Shown one piece after another: positions 12,673 to 23,850 of a DNA stretch of 64,000 nucleotides. The DNA lies in contig CM062377.1 in NCBI GenBank assembly GCA_031216125.1, positions 69,449,049 to 69,513,048 on the forward strand. Reading direction: 5' to 3'. The stretch's first letter is position 1; every line of letters begins with the position of its first letter. Made by a program: the position numbers and the translations under genes. The DNA is from Dalbergia cochinchinensis (Eukaryota > Streptophyta > Magnoliopsida > Fabales > Fabaceae). Below the pieces are notes generated by a model. It made no database searches and was not told the DNA's origin. It worked only from the letters and a program-made list of their open reading frames with translations.

Positions 12673-12713
12673 CATTACAAGAAATGCGCGGAAAATTGAC
12701 GCATGTATCGACG

Positions 12714-14537
12714 TGTGGTCTACACCATGCACCTTAAGTGGTATAGACCGCCATAGTTTCTTCTCTTTCTTTATTTTTCCTTCTTCCTCTCTTCTCTCGT
12801 AACACTCCTACTCTCTTTACCTTCTTCCCCTCCCGTAGCCTTCCTCTTCTCATCTTCCTCCATTCTTTTTTTTTTTTTCTTCTTCTTCTTACTTCAAAAA
12901 AAAGCAAAAAAAAAAATATATCACCACCACCTCCTCATCATCATCTCACTCTTCTCTTTATCACCTTCCACCGTTCCCCCTCTCTTCTACTCCACTTTCT
13001 CTTTCAAACTGCATTAGAGAGAGCTTGAAGCTTAGGAAGGATTGGAGTGATTTTCTTCACCAGTTCTACACTCCAAGTGGTAAATTAGCTCCTAAACTAC
13101 TCTATTTAAATTATTAAAGTTTATAATTATTTTAGGGAACATTGTTAGGTTTCTTGAACTCTTGATTTGGGGATAATTTATGTAAATTAGTGATATTGTT
13201 AGCTTACAAATATTAATATTATCTTATTCCTAGAGTGATAGAGCAATTGGGTATCAATACTTGAATTGGTGGCATCAAAGGAGTTGTTCTTCGGTTCTTT
13301 GAACCAATAGTTGTGAGTAGATAATGTATTTGTAGATTACTTTATACATGATAAACAATATAAAATTATATGAAGAGCTGAAAGCATGTCGATATAGAAG
13401 AAAATAATTTATTTATTGAAACGGTGGCTTTATGTTTGACATGAAAAACTCTTATTTGGAGCCCATAATATGAGTATTATGCTTATTTAAATATTTTGTG
13501 TTGAACTGCAATGAATATTAAATTTGAGAGCATATTATGTTACTTTTATATTATGTAATGTGCATGATTTTGAGTTAATTTGGGGAAATTCTATAGTTAG
13601 AATCTGTAGTTAATGGCATGGACGTTAGCCTCGATGCACCGTGAAAAACTTCAGTTATCAGGTGAGATGCTACCCCGCACATAGCTGCAGCTATGTCTAA
13701 AATTGTATTGGCTATGCGCTAACTCCAGTTAGCAGGTGTGGTGCTAACCCGCACATGACCTTGAGTCATGTCTAGACTTAATATTATTCTGCTTCGGATA
13801 ACTCCCCATTATACTTGGAATTATGTGATTATAAAAGGTTATGTTATCAAGAAATCTCATATTATTTCTAGATTCATATTTGTATGAATACATAAACATT
13901 ATTATGTATATATTGTTTTATGATTGCATTTAGTAAACTATGGATATCCCATCTCTCGTTGAGTTGTAAAACTCATCCCGTTGTCTTCCAATTTTTTTTT
14001 TTAGATATAGTTGATGGAGCTGGTTCTAGTTCTGTTCCTCCAGCTTAGCTTTAATTGATTTCAAGTTTGTGAGCCTTCTTATAAAGGCCATTATGTTAGA
14101 GCCTCATTTTGTTTTAGCCTATAGTTGTCAGTTGCTCCACAAGTCATAGGCAGGGCCCTTGGATCTATTTTATGATTATGTTTCAGAAATTATGGCCTAG
14201 ATATTTTGATTATGTTATGGAAAGGATTTGTAAACTTAATTTGTTTTATGTTTGAACTTTATGATGTATTCTATTTAATGGAGTTTGAAAACTAATTTGG
14301 TATTATAGTTGGATTATGTTGAGATATTCCTATATGCTGGAAAAGCGCATTCTAAGAATGCTCGATGCCTATTTATTGTGAATTTAAATTAGGAATATTG
14401 CAGGATGTATTTTCATTTGGGGAATATCTGAAAAATAGAGGAAACTCTGTCCGTTTTCCTTGAAAATATTGTGTGTTAAGGCTTGCTAGGGAAGATGTTC
14501 TCTATGTGCCGGTCATGACATAGGTTGAGTCATGACA
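12714..14537 (+). mobile_element. 5' LTR of the Tekay-type gypsy element
   Basis: Begins TGTGGT and ends GTCATGACA, directly before a primer binding site. Its first 230 bp and its last 650 bp match the 3' LTR (22425-23311); the middle (about 12945-13890) is present only here. A short internal duplication occurs at 13640-13770 (two units around TTAGCAGGTGTGGTGCTAACCCGCACATG-type sequence). It contains a C/T-rich U3 block and a splice-like region near 13960-14040. Confidence 0.85.
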
Positions 14538-14538
14538 A

Positions 14539-14556
14539 AGTTGGTATCTGAGCTTT
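14539..14556 (+). other. tRNA-iMet primer binding site of the gypsy element
   Basis: TTGGTATCTGAGCTTTAG lies two bases after the 5' LTR. It matches the initiator-Met primer site TGGTATCAGAGC with one change (T for A), as used by plant Tekay-type gypsy elements. Confidence 0.8.
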
Positions 14557-14764
14557 AGGTTTCCCTGTGTAATATGGAGCAAGTGTCCTTTAGTAGAGTC
14601 ACGAATGTGTAAATGGTTGCCGGCCTATTTCACAAAGCGCGACCCTATCAAAGGCCTAATAGGAATGTCTTTTTGAGTCTATTTTTTTTAAGTCATTTGG
14701 TATTATGTCATCCTTATTCCAAAATTTCTACCTGCGTTCTGATTCCATGTTCAATCTATTAGGT

Positions 14765-16085
14765 ATGATGCCTCCTAGAAAGCGTCAACGCAATGTGTGG
14801 CTAATAGCAATGCACAACCTGACCAAGCTCTCGTTCCTCCACTTAGAAGAAGAGGACAAAGTCAAGGTGGTGGCCATAGAGGGCAAAATTAGGGTGGAGG
14901 CCACAGAGGTCAAGGCCGAGGTAGTGGCCTCAGAGGTCGTGGTTGGGTGGAGGTCATAGAAGGACGACCAGACCTGAACCTGAATCTGAACCTGAACCCG
15001 AATTCAAATTTGAACCTGAACCTGAATAGGGTGAAGCAGCAGGCCCACAAGAGCAACCAATTGATCTTGATGCACGGATGTTGGGGATGTAGCAAGCAAT
15101 CGACAATTTGGTAATAGCTTTAACCCGACATGCAGGAGATAGAGCCCAACCACAAGCTGAACCTGCCCTTGGTGCTCGAAGAAATGCCCAAACTTTTGGA
15201 TGTGAAGAAGTAACTATTGAAACATATCTCCAGCTAAACCCACTTACTGTCCCCAGGGACTTTGCATATGAAGATCCACAAGAGTTTTTAGATAGATCAA
15301 ATAAAGCCCTTAGGGTTCTCAGATGTGAGAATGGCAGAGCAGTGAATTTTGTATCCTATAAGCTTCAAGGTACCACAGCACATTGGTATGAGTCTCTATT
15401 AGAAGAATGTGCAGTTGATATGAGACCACCCTCAGTATGGGAAGAATTTTGTCAAGACTTTAGGGACAGATTCTTTCCAGACAACAGAAGAGAGAGACTT
15501 ACTAATGATTTGAGAAGCTGAAACAAGCTTCAGGAATGTTAATAACTGAATATGCTACCAAGTTCACCAAGCTGTCCAGATATGCACCACATTTAATTGT
15601 GAATGAAGTAATGAAAGTACGAAAGCTCATCAAAGGGTTGAGAGAACCACTATGCACTAACCTACTTCTTGAAGTAGGAAGAATGTCTTTTGCTCAAGTG
15701 GTAGATGTTGCCTATGCTATGGAGACAACAAGAAAAGAAAATCGAGCTACAAGGGAATTAGCTATGAAACCTAAGATAAAAGGAGTTTTTTCTGGAAGTT
15801 CTAACTCGGGCGGAGGTTACACTGCTCCAAGACAACATCAGGAGCACTCAAGTAGAGCCACACCTCATGTATCCACTCCTATGACTACATCCGGCTCTAG
15901 GGCTTATTTTATTAGTTAGTCTCAAGGGAGCATACAAGGCTCCGAGCAATCAGGTCCAATAAGGCCATTATGCAGAATATGTAGGAAGCACCACTTTGGA
16001 AATTGTCATGAGAATAGATGGGCATGTTATGGTTGCAGACAAACAAGTCACTTTTAGAGAGATTGTCCATGCTCAAAATAGGTCC
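14765..16085 (+). pseudogene. Degenerate gypsy gag
   Basis: It starts MMPPRKRQRN. An early frameshift follows, then a GGGHRGQ-type Gly/Arg stretch and an EP-repeat tract (about 14973-15028). The capsid core (retrotransposon gag domain) is in two open pieces: 15108-15521 (DFAYEDPQEFLDRS, GTTAHWYESL, FRDRFFPD) and 15536-15919 (EYATKFTKLSRYAPHLI). A zinc-knuckle region with CRICRKHHFGNC and CYGCRQTSHF then follows, interrupted by stops. The reading frame is broken at several places, so no functional Gag is made. Confidence 0.88.
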
Positions 16086-16254
16086 AAGGTCAAAATTTAG
16101 CCCATTAAGCCATACCAGCATCATCTCAATCAACCCTTTCACCAAGGAGTTTCTTTGGTTCTGGTGATAAAGCAATAGGTGATAGAGGCCCAGGTGGAAG
16201 AGGGACAGCCAAAGGGGTAGAGGTCAAGCATAGATATTTGCTATGACGCGACAG

Positions 16255-16735
16255 GATGCTCAGGCATCCAATGAAGTTGTTACAGGTACACTCAAAGTTT
16301 GATCTTTTGATGCACAAGTTTTATTTGACCCAGGTTCTACGCATTCATATGTAACTTTATATTTTGCATATCGCTTTGGCGAGCAACCTGGGTTGTTAGA
16401 AAACCCATTTTGGGTTAATACTCCAATAGGAAAATCTTTGTGGATCCAGTTAGTATTCCGGTCTTGTATTGTCAGCGTGAATGGGGTAGATACCTTAGCT
16501 GATTTGAAATAACTTGAGATTATTGATTTTGATGTTATCCTAGGCATGGATTGGTTAGCTCCTTATCATGCCAATATTGATTTTTATTCAAAGGCAATGA
16601 GGTTTGAGATTCGAGGTAGTCCGTCTTTCATGTTTGAAGGGGATAGTTATCTTACTCTAACTACTTTGATCTCATCCATGAGTGCTTTACACTTGATGAA
16701 TAAAGGCAATTAGACCTTTCTTGCGGTAGGTAGAG
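16255..16735 (+). pseudogene. Degenerate gypsy aspartic protease
   Basis: Contains VLFDPGSTHSYVT (around 16318-16356), the protease active-site region with the central Ser/Thr of DSG/DTG replaced by Pro, and VILGMDWL (about 16537-16560), the conserved C-terminal protease motif. In-frame stops occur near 16302, 16510 and 16711. The replaced active-site residue and the stops make it inactive. Confidence 0.85.
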
Positions 16736-16749
16736 ATGTTGAGGTTGAA

Positions 16750-17577
16750 GTGCCTAGCATTGACCAAGTCCCCGTGGTTAGAGAGTTTCTAGATGTGTTT
16801 CCAGATGAATTACCGGGATTGCCTCCTGAGATAGAAGTAGAGTTTAGTATAGACTTGGTCACAGAAGTTCAACCTGTATCCATTCCTCCTTACTGTTTGG
16901 CTCTTACAGAATTACGGGAGTTAAAGGATCAGTTGCAAGATATGCTAGGAAAAGGCTTCATCCGCCCAAGCACATCCTCGTGGGGAGCTCTGGTGCTTTT
17001 CGTGAAGAAGAAAGATAGTTCAATGCGACTGGGTGTAGACTACCGGGAACTTAATAAACTCACTGTGCATAATAAATACCCACTACCATGAATTGATGAT
17101 TTATTTGATCAACTTCAAGGAACTTCTTATTTCTCTAAAACTGATCTCTGCTCTGGGCATCATCAATTGAGAGTCAAAGATGAGGATATTCCTAAGACAG
17201 CCTTTCGTACCCGCTATGAGCATTATGAATTTTTGGTGATGTCCTTCGAGTTGACAAATACTCCAGGTACTTTTATGGACTTAATGAATCGTGTATTCAA
17301 ACCCTTTCTGGATCACTTTGTGATCATCTTTATCGATGATATCTTGGTATATTCCAAGAGTATAGAAGAGCATGAATACCATCTAAGGATTATACTACAA
17401 ACTTTGAGGGATCACAAGCTTTGTGCCAAGTTCTCCAAATGTGAATTTTGGCTTGATCAAGTGGCTTTTCTTGGTCACATCGTATCCAAGGATGGGATTA
17501 TGGTGGATTTGAAAAAGATTGAAGCTATCCAACAATGGCCAAGACCACCTCAGTTACCGAGATTCGTAGTTTTCTAG
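16750..17577 (+). pseudogene. Degenerate gypsy reverse transcriptase
   Basis: Two open pieces in one frame are split by a stop at 17089-17091. The first has VVREFLDVFPDELPGLPP, KGFIRPSTSSWGA and MRLGVDYRELNKLT. The second has AFRTRYEHYEFLVMSF, the catalytic FIDDIL box at 17329-17346 and FLGHIVSKDGI. Catalytic aspartates remain, but stops and a frameshift near 17560 break the polyprotein. Confidence 0.92.
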
Positions 17578-18271
17578 GATTGGCAGGCTACTACCATCGA
17601 TTTGTTAAAGATTTCTCAAGAATTTCTGCGCCATTGACTAAGTTGCCCTAAAAGAATGTGAAATTTCAGTGGTTATAAGCATATGAGAAAAGCTTTCAAA
17701 CACTCAAAGATTGCCTAACCTCAGCACCTGTGCTTGTCTTACCTTCTAGTTCTGGAGGTTTCTCAGTCTTTGTGATGCTTCTCAGATAGGACTTGGTTTT
17801 ATTTTGATGCAACACGGCCGAGTCATTGCTTATGCTTCATGGTAATTGAAGAAGCATGAACAAAACTATCCCACTCAGGATCTGGAAGTGGCAGCAGTAA
17901 TTTTTCCTTTGAAGATTTGGAAACATTATCTTTATGGTCAGACTTGTGAAATTTACACCGACCATAAGAGTCTAAAGTACATATTCCAACAGTGGGACTT
18001 GAACCTAAGGCAACGAAGATGGATGGAGCTACTTAAGGATTATGATTGTACTATCTTATACCATCCTGGAAAGGCTAATGTTGTAGTAGATGTCTTGAGT
18101 AGGAAGTCTATGGGTAGTTTGGCTCATATTGCTCCTGTAAAGAGACCGTTAGTGGATGAAGTTCACAACCTTAAGGCTAGTGGTATTTTGTTTAACTTGC
18201 GGGAGTCTGGGATACTCTTGGCTCAGGTAAGAGCCCAGTCATCCCTCATGGAGCAAATTAAGGTGCTTTAA
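17578..18271 (+). pseudogene. Degenerate gypsy RNase H
   Basis: After a frameshift, SFLGLAGYYHRF can be read near 17570, then stops. 17846-18271 is open and holds the RNase H hallmark IYTDHKSLKYIF and a DYDCTILYHPGKANVVVDVLSRK stretch that joins RNase H to integrase. Confidence 0.88.
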
Positions 18272-19003
18272 AATGAAGATACTAGATTGCTTAAACTGGG
18301 AGATAATGTTAAAAGTGAGACAACTTCTGAGTTTATGATAGATCAAGAAAGAGTACTTCGATTTGGTAATCGAATATGTGTACCTAGTATTGGGAATCTT
18401 AGAAAGACCATTCTGGAAAAAGCTCACAATTCTAGGTACTCTATACATCCAGGCTCAGCTAAGATGTATCAAGATCTGCTGCATTTGTATTGGTGGGAAG
18501 GTATGAAAAGAGATGTTGGTGATTTCGTGTCTCGTTATTTTGTTTGCTAACAAGTTAAGGCTGAACATCAGAGACCCGTAGGATTGCTTCAACAGATAGA
18601 AATACCTGAGTGGAAGTGGAAACATATCACTATGGACTTTGTGGCAGGGATACCCCGCACCATTAAAGGGATTAACTCTATATGGGTCATAGTGGACCGT
18701 ATGACCAAATCAGCTCACTTTCTTCCAATGAAGGCTACCTATCGGGCTCCTCAGTATGCTCAGTTGTATATTAATGAGGTTGTCAGGCTCCATGGAATTT
18801 TGATTTCCATCATACATAATCGTGGGGCCTAATTTACAGCTCGGTTCTGGAGAGCTTTCCAAGTAGCTCTAGGAACTCGGCTTGACCTTAGTATAGCTTT
18901 TCATCCTCAAACAGATGGGCAATCTAAAAGAACCATCCAAATTTTGGAGGAAATGCTCAGGTCATGTGTTTTAGACTTCGGTGAAATTTGGAGTAATTAC
19001 CTA
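18272..19003 (+). pseudogene. Degenerate gypsy integrase, N-terminal and catalytic part
   Basis: Contains ILEKAHNSRYSIHPGSAKMYQDL (H-H part of the zinc finger), a WEGMKRDV stretch and the CxxC partly lost to a stop. The catalytic core DFVAGIP...VDRMTKSAHFLPM has further stops at 18548 and 18830. FHPQTDGQSKRTIQ, normally QTDGQSERTIQ with the catalytic Glu, has Lys in place of Glu. The frame is cut at WSNYL by the solo LTR inserted at 19004. Confidence 0.9.
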
Positions 19004-20288
19004 TGTGAACACCCGATTTTGTCCGGCCCAAAAGCAAAAAAAAAAAAATTTCTTTCAACCCATTCCATTTTTTAGTACTGTTGCTGTCTTGGTAAGCCCA
19101 TTTTAGGTTGTTGTTTGATTTTTATTGTACAAAAACAAAAAAAGCCCATTCAGTCTTTTGTTTATTTTTTTAAAAAAAAACTTTAAACCCATTGATTTTA
19201 TTGTTTTTGGCCTGTTTCATCTTAGTTACTTTTTAAAAAAAAAACATAAAAAAAAAAAAGAAAAGGAAGAAAAAATGAAATGAAGAAACCGAGGAGTGTC
19301 TCCCTCGATTGATTGAAAGGAAAAAGACAAAAAAATAAAGGAAGGAAACGGTGGAGGTGGAGTCAAGCACGCGCCGGTTGTATTGACATTTCGTAAAAAG
19401 AACAAGGAAAGATGCATGTGATTGAAGCTGAAAATCAAAAAACAACGGCATAAGGAATCCAGCAAATCCCAGTAATCAAGCAATGGGGAGGAATTTTCAA
19501 CGCTCACCTACCATGTTCATTGTATATAAATTCAGACAACAATAGAAGGAAGGGGGAGGACAATCAGTTTCCAACACTAAATTTTCTAATCACCACTTTC
19601 ATCTTTGCCACAAACACAGAGAAAGAAAAAACCAGGAAGGAAAATAAAGCCATAGGTAAATCACTTGAAAATCATTGATTCATTTCTTTTTTCCAGTGTT
19701 GTCCATTTTCCATTATTAGCCAAGCCATATCCGTCTAACCAAAAACCTACATCCCTCTGTTTTCATCATTAACCATAAAATCACCATCATCAGTAATACC
19801 ATCAGTAAAAAATTCCAAGCACATACACAGATAAACCAGTGACATAGCGCAGCAATATCAGAAAGAATAAATCAACAGTAGCAGTAATAGCATAGACATT
19901 TCTATCTTATTTTTTTTTTCAAAATAAAAAAATATAAAATAAAAAAGGGAGGGGGCCGCAGCTGTTACCTCGCTGCCGCTGCTGCCGCTGCTCCCCTCCT
20001 TTGCTCTGTGATTCCCCTTTCTCCTCCATTAGCTCCACCGCGCCCTCAACCTCAGGTCGCAACCGCACAGAACCAGGCCGCGAACTCCCTGCCATCGCGC
20101 CTCGCCACCTCCATCTACCACGGAGCCACAGCCATGAATCGTGGCTCCCTCTCTGCTTCCTTTGCTCCTTCGCCAGATCGCAGCATCTTCTCCACCTGCT
20201 GCTAACGCCGCGCCGCCACCGCCCAGCTTCGTCCCTCCGCCATGCACCTTCAACCGCCGGCTCCTCCTCCTTGCAGTCGCGGCCACCT

Positions 20289-20289
<1 letters not shown>

Positions 20290-20325
<36 letters not shown>
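20290..20325. repeat. (CT)n microsatellite
   Basis: About 16 CT units within the solo LTR leader region. Confidence 0.95.
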
Positions 20326-20328
<3 letters not shown>

Positions 20329-20684
20329 GTATGGGTTTATGTCCTTGTGTGTTTATGTCAAGAAAGTATATGAATGTCTATCATGGTGTGTGTCTGTGTG
20401 ATCTATTTTTCCAGCTACTCTCTCGAACTATCTCTCTCTTTTGGTATGAATCAAAATATTTTAGAGTGTATTAGGTGGTAAGTCATCCTCCCTTTTTTTT
20501 TTAGTTAACCTTGTTCATTTTATTTATTCTTTTCATCAAAAAATATGATAATAAATATGTTTGAATCATGATTTTGGAAGGTGAGATATACTTTTGCATG
20601 TCTTGAAAATTGGTTCTTGCCCCTTTAAATGAGAAGAAAATGAATTATAATTGATCAATAATACTTCTTGATAAATAGAATTAA

Positions 20685-21370
20685 TTTAGTCATGACGACT
20701 TATTAATCCTATATTTTAAGGATATTTTAGTTGTGATAGCTTGATATTCTAAAAATTCTTTTTTTAAAAAAATAATACCTTGAAAATAAGATTAACTAAG
20801 CCGTGACAACTTGTTAATTTTATACTTTAGGATATTTTAGCTGTGACAGCTTGATATTCAAAACCCCTTTTTAAAATTAAAAATTAATTAAAACGAAATA
20901 TTTTTACAGAACTACGTGACTTTGAATTCCCTATTGCACCAAGGGATACGTAGGAGCAAGCGATTCCGATCCCTGTCAAGTCAAAATTAAATTTTCATAA
21001 TCATTTTACTCGTTAATAATTTTCTAATGATTTTTTTTATAAAAGGAATATTCTGTTAAAAATGTTAATTTAGTCGAGACGGCTTGTTAACTCAATAATT
21101 TGGACATTTAAGCTGTGAAAGCTTAATGATCCGAAATTTCCTCTAAAAAATATATTCATTCTCGTTTGTATTTATTCTTTTTCTTTTCTTTTATAAAAAG
21201 ATGCTAAAAATATTTTTTTTCTTTTCATGTTTGTAAATATTTATAAGATTTTTTTTTACTTATTTATCAAATATTTTATTTCAAATAAAGGTGTTAATTT
21301 AGCCGAAACGGCTTGTTAACTGAATATTTTGGACATCTGAATTGTGATAGTTTGATGCTCCAAAATTTCT
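20685..21370 (+). repeat. Four diverged direct repeats inside the solo LTR
   Basis: Units near 20690, 20797, 21070 and 21298 share the order TTAGyCGnGACGGCTTGTTAA, a T-rich spacer with GGATATTTTAGCTGTGA or GGACATTTAAGCTGTGA, then AGCTTGATATTC or AGTTTGATGCTCC. Spacing is irregular (about 105, 275 and 228 bp). Confidence 0.75.
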
Positions 21371-21690
21371 TTTTAAAGAAAGATTTTTTCTTGTCTTCTT
21401 TATAAATAGAAAATGGAAAAATAAATATTTCAAATGGTTATTAATAATTTGCACAAATCAATTGTAGGTACCGTCTAAGGACAGGTGTACTAGGGGTACG
21501 TAGGACTAAATGTCAGCCCTTCCCTATGCATAACTGACTCCCGAGCTTGAATCAGGTTCCAAAGACCATTTTGTAAAAATAATGGGTTTTTCCATGTTTT
21601 CCTAATTTCAATAAACTTGGTGGCGACTCCATATTTTCAAATAAATTCTTTCTTCGTCGTCCCCATCGCGATCCCGGTTGCGACAACCTA

Positions 21691-22362
21691 CCTCTTATAG
21701 AGTTTTCTTATAACAACTGTTACCAAGCCAGCATTCAAATAGCACCTTTTGAGGCTTTATATAGGAGGCGTTATAGATCTCCCATAGGTTGGTTTGAAGT
21801 TGGTGAAGGTAAAATGCTAGGTTCTGACCTTGTGTAAGAGTCTCTTGATAAGGTTTGTTTGATCTGAGAGCAACTCTTGACTGCTCAGAGTAGTTAGAAA
21901 TCCTAGGTAGATCATATAAGACATAACTTAGAGTTCTCGATGGGAGAACATGTCTTTCTTCAGGTTTTTCCTTTGAAAAGAGTTATAAGGTTTGGTAAGC
22001 AAGGAAAGCTCAACCCTTGTTATATTGGCCCTTTTGAAGTTCTGGATAGGGTTGGTGCAGTGGCATATCATCTAGCATTACCCCGTAAACCATCTATAGT
22101 TCATCCAGTGTTTCATGTCTCTATGCTTCGAAAATATATTCCCAATCCATCTCACGTAATCTCTCCTCAAGTGATCCAATTTGATGAGAAATTGTCCTAT
22201 GGGGAGGAGTCGATGGCCATTGTTGACCGCTAGGTGAAAAAGCTTAGATCAAAAGAGGTGATGTCAGTGAAAGTGATTTGGAATAATCATTCTAAAGAAG
22301 AAGCAACTTGGGAGGCAGAAGAGGCTATGCAAGCCCGAAGTCCGTATCTATTTTATTCTTGA
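21691..22362 (+). pseudogene. Degenerate gypsy integrase C-terminal part with chromodomain-like tail
   Basis: The integrase frame resumes with LPLIEFSYNN and PFEALYRRR. Stops occur near 21834-21930. 21940-22233 is open and holds GPFEVLDRVGAVAYHLALP and VHPVFHVSMLRKY. After a stop, VKVIWNNHSKEEATWEAEEAM leads to the final stop at about 22360. The EEATWEAEE tail places the element in the Tekay (Del) chromovirus clade. Confidence 0.9.
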
Positions 22363-22409
22363 GGTATGTGTCTTATCTTCGAGTTATTAAAAATTCGAGA
22401 ACCAAATTT

Positions 22410-22424
22410 CTTAAAGGGGAAGAT
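22410..22424 (+). other. Polypurine tract of the gypsy element
   Basis: TTAAAGGGGAAGAT immediately precedes the TGTGGT start of the 3' LTR. Confidence 0.75.
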
Positions 22425-23311
22425 TGTGGTAACCAGAAAAAAAAAGAAGTAAGAACCATCCTGCACCTTAAGTGGTATAGACCACCATACTTTCCTCTCT
22501 TTCTTTATTTTTCCTTCTTCCTTTCTTCTCCCATAACACTCCCACTCTTTTCACCTCCTTCCCCTCCTGTAGCCTTCCTCTTCTTATCATCCTCCATTCT
22601 TCTTCTTTTTTTCTTCTTCTTCTCACTTCACAAAAAAAGGAAAAAAAATATATCAACTCCACCTCCTCATATACATTATTATGTATATATTATTTTATGA
22701 TTGCATTTAAAAACTATGGATATCCTATCTCTCACTGAGTTGCAAAACTCACCACGTTGTCTTTCATTTTTTTTTTTCAGATACAGGTGCTGGAGTTGAT
22801 TCTAGTTCTATTCCTCTGGCTCAGTCTTAATTGATTTCAAGTTGGTGAGCCTTCTTATGAAGGCCCTTATATTAAAGCCTCATTTTGTTTTAGCTTGTAG
22901 TTGTCAGTTGCTCCATAAGTCACAGGTAAGGCCCTTGGAACTATTTTATGCTTATGTTTGAGAAATTATGACCTAGATATTTTGATTATGTTATGGAAAG
23001 GATTTGTAAACTTAATTTGTTTTATGTTTGAACTTTATGATGTATTCTATTTAATGGAGTTTGAAAACTAATTCGGTATTAAAGTTGGAATATGCTGAGA
23101 TATTCCTATATGCTGGAAGAGCACATTTTAAGAATGCTTGATGTCCATTTATTGTGAATTTAAATTGAAAATATTGCAGGATGCATTTTCATTTGGGGAA
23201 TGTCTGAAAAATAGAGGAAACTCTGTTTATTTTCCTCGAAAATACTGTGTTAAGGCTGGCTAGGGAGGATGTTCTCTATGTGCCGGTCATGACATAGGTT
23301 AGATCGTGACA
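22425..23311 (+). mobile_element. 3' LTR of the Tekay-type gypsy element, internally deleted
   Basis: Begins TGTGGTAACC and ends GATCGTGACA. The first 230 bp match 12730-12945 and the rest matches 13890-14537. About 950 bp present in the 5' LTR is missing, with the join at CCTCCTCATATACATTATTATG. The flanking 5-mers are CGACG (left of the 5' LTR) and CGATA (right of this LTR), which differ by two transitions at one CpG. Confidence 0.85.
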
Positions 23312-23850
23312 CGATAGGTTTTTCGACGAGTAGCATTTTTATCGATGGTTGTACCAACAGGTATGAGGGCATCAATTTTCATATCGTCGATAAATATTAC
23401 CGACGATTGAAAAAAATCCTTCAATTTTTTCAATGTGTGTACTGATAGGTGATAAAATTATTAGCCATTGGTACAATTATATGAAAGGCGTCACCATGGT
23501 TCTCAGAGACATATTTTTACTGATGAGTTTATTTCTTTGAATCAACGAATATTGAAATAAAGAAAATAATTTTCTCAATCTCTTACTGACGGGGTGACTG
23601 AAAATATTTTGATTTATGGAAAATAATTTATTTTAAAAATATTACTTATTACCAACGGTCAAACTCATAGATAAAAAATTATTTTTTTTTGTAATTTCCC
23701 TGTTTAATTATGAAGTGATTGGTAATTTATCATTTATTTATTTATTTATATAATAACCTAATTATCAATTAAATTGATATTAAATAAAAAATAATAAGTA
23801 GCAAATTATGACAATAAAATATATACAAATTACAATAAATGTAAAAATAT
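23312..23850. repeat. CACTA subterminal region, left side
   Basis: Short TCGACGAG, TATCGTCGATAAATATTACCGACG and TACCAACGG motifs in both orientations, typical of the transposase-binding subterminal repeats of plant CACTA elements. They mirror those at 30560-31260. Confidence 0.65.

Larger units (their letters stand above)
19004..21685 (+). mobile_element. Solo LTR (2.7 kb) inserted in the gypsy integrase
   Basis: Starts TGTGAACACCC and ends GGTTGCGACA, flanked by the 5 bp duplication ACCTA (18999-19003 and 21686-21690). The integrase frame (WSNY then LPLIEFSYNN) resumes exactly after the second ACCTA. It has a TATA box (TGTATATAAATTC, about 19519-19530), a GC-rich transcribed-type stretch at 19950-20290, a (CT)n run and a GGATACGTAGGAGCAAG motif near 20943. 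Four diverged direct repeats occur at 20.69-21.37 kb. No internal coding domain is present, so this is a single LTR left by recombination. Confidence 0.9.

Noticed and set aside
20001..20474. 157-codon frame in the 2.7 kb solo LTR
   Set aside because: Low-complexity Pro/Ser/Arg reading of the GC-rich LTR leader and CT repeat; a competing frame exists on each strand, so coding is not supported.
22308..22700. 130-codon plus-strand frame at the gypsy 3' end
   Set aside because: It crosses from the last integrase codons, out of frame, into the C/T-rich 3' LTR.
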